Notes under the pieces: model-generated | Told to the model about the DNA's origin: nothing | The model's database searches: none | Seen by the model: the letters and a program-made list of their open reading frames with translations, nothing else | Source: Weissella coleopterorum | GTDB lineage: Bacteria; Bacillota; Bacilli; Lactobacillales; Lactobacillaceae | Direction: 5' to 3' | Assembly: GCF_011304355.1 (NCBI RefSeq) | Contig: NZ_CP049888.1 | Coordinates: 372,001-436,000 of the forward strand | DNA: 64,000 nt | Made by a program: the position numbers and the translations under genes | Shown: piece by piece, positions 61,930-64,000 of the stretch | Layout of the letters: each line of letters opens with the position of its first letter | How positions within the stretch are numbered: the stretch's first letter is position 1

Positions 61930-62084
61930 ATGAATTTTTTCAAGTTAATAAGGTATGGGTCATTAGTAGTAATCTATCAGTAAATCAAAAGATTATTTAA
62001 TATAAATTGAATTATATATAATACTGTTGATATGAATGAATAATAAATGAAAAAAGGTTTTAATGTTACTTTTTAAGTTACAGG

Positions 62085-62113
62085 TTGTTACTATTGTAAT
62101 TATATTGTAAAAT
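62085..62113 (+). promoter_or_regulatory. murA promoter with an exact WalR box
   Basis: TTGTTA (62085-62090), a 17-base spacer and TAAAAT (62108-62113). Inside it, TGTAAT-TATAT-TGTAAA (62095-62111) is an exact match to the WalR consensus TGTWAH-N5-TGTWAH. The box lies between and over the promoter elements, a position that usually means repression. Confidence 0.6.
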
Positions 62114-62119
62114 AAGAGT

Positions 62120-62330
62120 CAGTAATGAAAAATAATAAATTTAAAATCATGGACCTTAAAACTAAGGTAATGTTTAAAACTTACTTGGTCTGATAATTAG
62201 CCAGTCATGAATTTAATCAAACCATCAACATGGTTAAGGATTATCGCGTGTACTTTAACTAGTTCAATAAAAATTAAAATAAATCCATTTAACTGATGTA
62301 GCAGTCACTTAAATGTCTTGAGGTTTTGGA
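62120..62330 (+). promoter_or_regulatory. Long structured leader of murA
   Basis: The roughly 210-base leader contains ACCTTA-AAAC-TAAGGT (62153-62168) and AACCAT-CAAC-ATGGTT (62220-62235). The segment GTTAA (62233-62237) can instead pair with TTAAC (62255-62259), so two alternative structures compete. A 14-base sequence at 62197-62210 recurs before the helicase gene. No T-run terminator or open frame is seen. Confidence 0.45.
62197..62210 (+). repeat. Repeat unit 1 (TTAGCCAGTCATGA) in the murA leader
   Basis: An exact 14-base copy lies at 63708-63721. The similarity extends loosely to both sides (GAT before, TTAA-rich then ACC after). Confidence 0.55.
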
Positions 62331-63608
62331 ATGAAGAAATTAATTATTCACGGCGGACGCCGATTAAGTGGAGAAGTAACCATTGGTGGAGCAAAGAATT
62401 CAACGGTTGCTTTGATTCCGGCATCAATTTTGGCAGACTCAGTTGTTAATTTTGATAGTGTACCGGATATTTTGGATGTTTATAACCTTCAAATTATTAT
62501 GCGCTCAATGAATGTTCAATCAAGTTTTGCTAATGGAGAACTAATGATTGACCCAACGGCAATTGAAGAAGCAGAACTCCCTTCAACAGCAATTAAGAGT
62601 CTTCGGGCTTCTTATTACTTCATGGGTTCTTTATTAGGACGTTTTGGACGTGCCGTTGTGACGTTCCCAGGTGGTGATAATATTGGTCCACGTCCAATTG
62701 ACCAACACGTTAAGGGATTTGAAGCATTAGGGGCTGAAGTTGAATACGACGATGATACAGTACGTATTACTGCACCCAATGGATTGCATGGGACACGTAT
62801 TTATATGGATATGGTTTCCGTGGGAGCGACGGTCAACACGATTTTGGCAGCTGTTAAGGCAGAGGGAACGACCATCCTAGAGAACGCTGCTAAAGAACCT
62901 GAAATTATTGATTTAGCGACTTTCTTAAATAATATGGGAGCTAAAATTCGTGGAGCTGGAACGGATACAATCCGTATTGTTGGTGTTGAAAAGTTGATCT
63001 CAAACAACGTTCACACAGTGATCCCTGATCGGATCGAAGCGGGAACCTATTTGTCCATGGCAGCGGCGCAGGGCGATGGAGTCTTAGTAAAGAATATTAT
63101 TCCAGAACACTTGGAGGCTTTCATTGCTAAAATGATTGAAGCTGGTGTGAAATTGGATGTCCATGAAGATAGTATTTATGTTCCGAAGACAGACCATTTT
63201 AATGCGATTAAAATTAAAACGACACCTTTCCCGGGATTTGCGACTGATCTGCAACAACCCATTACACCTTTATTGACCCTAGCGGATAAAGAAAGTGTAA
63301 TCACTGAAGAAATTTATCCAGAACGGACACGGCATATTCCAGAGTTGAATAAATTAGGGATGGATATTGATAATCTTTCTCATGGGTTAATTGCAATTCG
63401 ACCTAGCACTCAGTTGATGGGAAATAGTGTTTCGGCGGCCGAGATTAGAGCAGGGGCATCACTAGTCATCGGTGGTTTGATGGCGGATGGTCAAACGGTA
63501 ATTAAAAATTCTGAGCACATTCTGCGCGGATATGACCGTTTGATTCAAAAAATAACGCAATTAAATGGTGATATTCGGATTGAAGAGTCAGATGAACCAA
63601 TGCATTAA
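62331..63608 (+). CDS. murA: UDP-N-acetylglucosamine 1-carboxyvinyltransferase MurA with Asp at the catalytic Cys position
   Basis: The 425-residue product starts peptidoglycan synthesis by joining enolpyruvate to UDP-GlcNAc. Lys22-Asn23 (G-G-A-K-N), the R-P-I-D loop, the T-D-L-Q segment and the E-I-R-A-G-A segment with catalytic Arg are all present. The flexible loop that normally reads P-G-G-C contains P-G-G-D, with Asp116 in place of the fosfomycin-alkylated Cys. Enzymes with Asp here (as in mycobacteria) work and are fosfomycin resistant. The ATG follows TTGAGG. It is not next to the atp operon, its place in some lactobacilli. Confidence 0.96.
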   Translation: MKKLIIHGGRRLSGEVTIGGAKNSTVALIPASILADSVVNFDSVPDILDVYNLQIIMRSMNVQSSFANGELMIDPTAIEEAELPSTAIKSLRASYYFMGSLLGRFGRAVVTFPGGDNIGPRPIDQHVKGFEALGAEVEYDDDTVRITAPNGLHGTRIYMDMVSVGATVNTILAAVKAEGTTILENAAKEPEIIDLATFLNNMGAKIRGAGTDTIRIVGVEKLISNNVHTVIPDRIEAGTYLSMAAAQGDGVLVKNIIPEHLEAFIAKMIEAGVKLDVHEDSIYVPKTDHFNAIKIKTTPFPGFATDLQQPITPLLTLADKESVITEEIYPERTRHIPELNKLGMDIDNLSHGLIAIRPSTQLMGNSVSAAEIRAGASLVIGGLMADGQTVIKNSEHILRGYDRLIQKITQLNGDIRIEESDEPMH

Positions 63609-63622
63609 TCATAAATTTTAAA

Positions 63623-63656
63623 AAAAGAGGTCGTTTCTTTGGAAACGATCTCTTTT
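63623..63656 (+). terminator. Intrinsic terminator after murA
   Basis: AAAAGAGGTCGTTTC and GAAACGATCTCTTTT pair with one G-U around TTTG, with T following. Confidence 0.92.
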
Positions 63657-63707
63657 ATACTATGTAACAATGATGCATCGAAATGAGCATGCTTATTTAC
63701 TTGCGAT

Positions 63708-63721
63708 TTAGCCAGTCATGA
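63708..63721 (+). repeat. Repeat unit 2 (TTAGCCAGTCATGA) before the helicase promoter
   Basis: Exact copy of the 14-base sequence at 62197-62210. Here it lies just upstream of the -35 element. Confidence 0.55.
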
Positions 63722-63731
63722 TTAAAACACC

Positions 63732-63760
63732 TTGTAATTTGTGATTATAAAGGGTAAACT
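63732..63760 (+). promoter_or_regulatory. Promoter of the DEAD-box helicase gene
   Basis: TTGTAA (63732-63737), a 17-base spacer and TAAACT (63755-63760). The start site is expected near 63767, leaving a leader of about 130 bases. Confidence 0.6.
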
Positions 63761-63773
63761 AAATAGGTTGTAA

Positions 63774-63850
63774 AAAATGCCTTGCCAAAGGTCAATTCGT
63801 TATTAAGTCACCGGATTGTGACCAGGTTGACTCTTTGTTCAAAGCATTTT
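63774..63850 (+). promoter_or_regulatory. Nested stem-loop at the 5' end of the helicase mRNA
   Basis: Three nested helices are visible: AAAATGC/GCATTTT (63774-63780 with 63844-63850), AAAGGTCAA with TTGAC-T-CTTT (63787-63795 with 63827-63836, one bulge), and GTCAC/GTGAC (63807-63811 with 63818-63822). The structure begins about seven bases from the predicted start of transcription. Structured leaders of cold-inducible helicase genes are known elsewhere; a role here is inferred. Confidence 0.6.
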
Positions 63851-63894
63851 CATTTAGTACGCGATACGAGATTTATCGCAATTGGAGGAAGATT

Positions 63895-64000
63895 TTGAAG
63901 TTTTCAGAATTAGGTCTCACAAAAGACCTACTTACAGCCATTGAAAAACATGGCTATGTCGAGGCAACACCAATTCAAGCCGAAACAATTCCCTTAACGC
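63895..64000 (+). CDS. DEAD-box RNA helicase, 3' part outside the window
   Basis: Only the first 35 codons are visible. They encode F-S-E-L-G-L followed by the Q motif (G-Y-V-E-A-T-P-I-Q-A-E-T-I-P), diagnostic of DEAD-box RNA helicases of the CshA/DeaD type. The start is a TTG eight bases after GGAGG. The family acts in ribosome assembly and RNA turnover, often at low temperature. Confidence 0.88.
   Translation, partial: MKFSELGLTKDLLTAIEKHGYVEATPIQAETIPLT

Noticed and set aside
63732..63750. Second WalR box before the helicase gene
   Set aside because: TGTAAT is followed by TGTGAT at the wrong spacing (one base, not five).

Overview
The window is a gene-dense stretch of a low-to-mid GC Firmicute chromosome. 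The best fit is a heterofermentative lactic acid bacterium of the Leuconostoc/Weissella/Oenococcus branch, most likely Weissella; this is inference. The evidence is two D-lactate dehydrogenase genes, glucose-6-phosphate dehydrogenase, an alcohol dehydrogenase, RexAB instead of RecBCD, a full WalRKHIJ-HtrA block and an RNA polymerase delta subunit. No rRNA, tRNA, CRISPR array, insertion sequence or prophage was seen.

Layout. 1-4715: 3' half of the F1Fo ATP synthase operon (atpH partial, atpA, atpG, atpD, atpC). 5011-6942: deoxynucleoside kinase and serS. 7162-11144: a small basic protein, two ldhD genes and a PTS_EIIC_2/PfoR-type membrane protein. 11309-15065: sortase, then tsaB-rimI-GNAT-tsaD. 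15264-29126: one long S10-spc-alpha ribosomal protein block from rpsJ to rplQ with secY, adk, infA and rpoA; rpsN is missing from its usual place. 29377-33225: adh, an orphan protein, a membrane-anchored hydrolase and an RsmC-like methyltransferase. 33765-41619: tadA, rexB, rexA. 41714-44803 (minus strand): glpK and zwf. 45298-48645: purR-glmU-prs. 48868-50043: rpsF-ssb-rpsR. 50265-57285: walR, walK, walH, walI, walJ, htrA. 57386-57552: a candidate small RNA. 57550-60075: a DUF1934 protein (minus strand), an HD-domain phosphohydrolase and rpoE. 60085-63608: pyrG with its CTP-sensing attenuator, then murA. 63895-64000: start of a DEAD-box RNA helicase.

Four genes (atpD, the first ldhD, adh, purR) are frameshifted. 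In each, the frame is restored by adding one G to a run of four or five G, which points to base-calling errors rather than four real pseudogenes.

The most interesting signals are regulatory or concern single key residues. MurA has Asp where the fosfomycin-target Cys normally sits, and its promoter spacer holds an exact WalR-box match. A C-rich hairpin RNA lies downstream of htrA. Three palindromic operators cover the adh promoter. A nested stem-loop begins at the 5' end of the helicase mRNA. A strong terminator separates walR from walK. GlpK lacks the HPr-phosphorylated His, and RexB has no cysteine at all.
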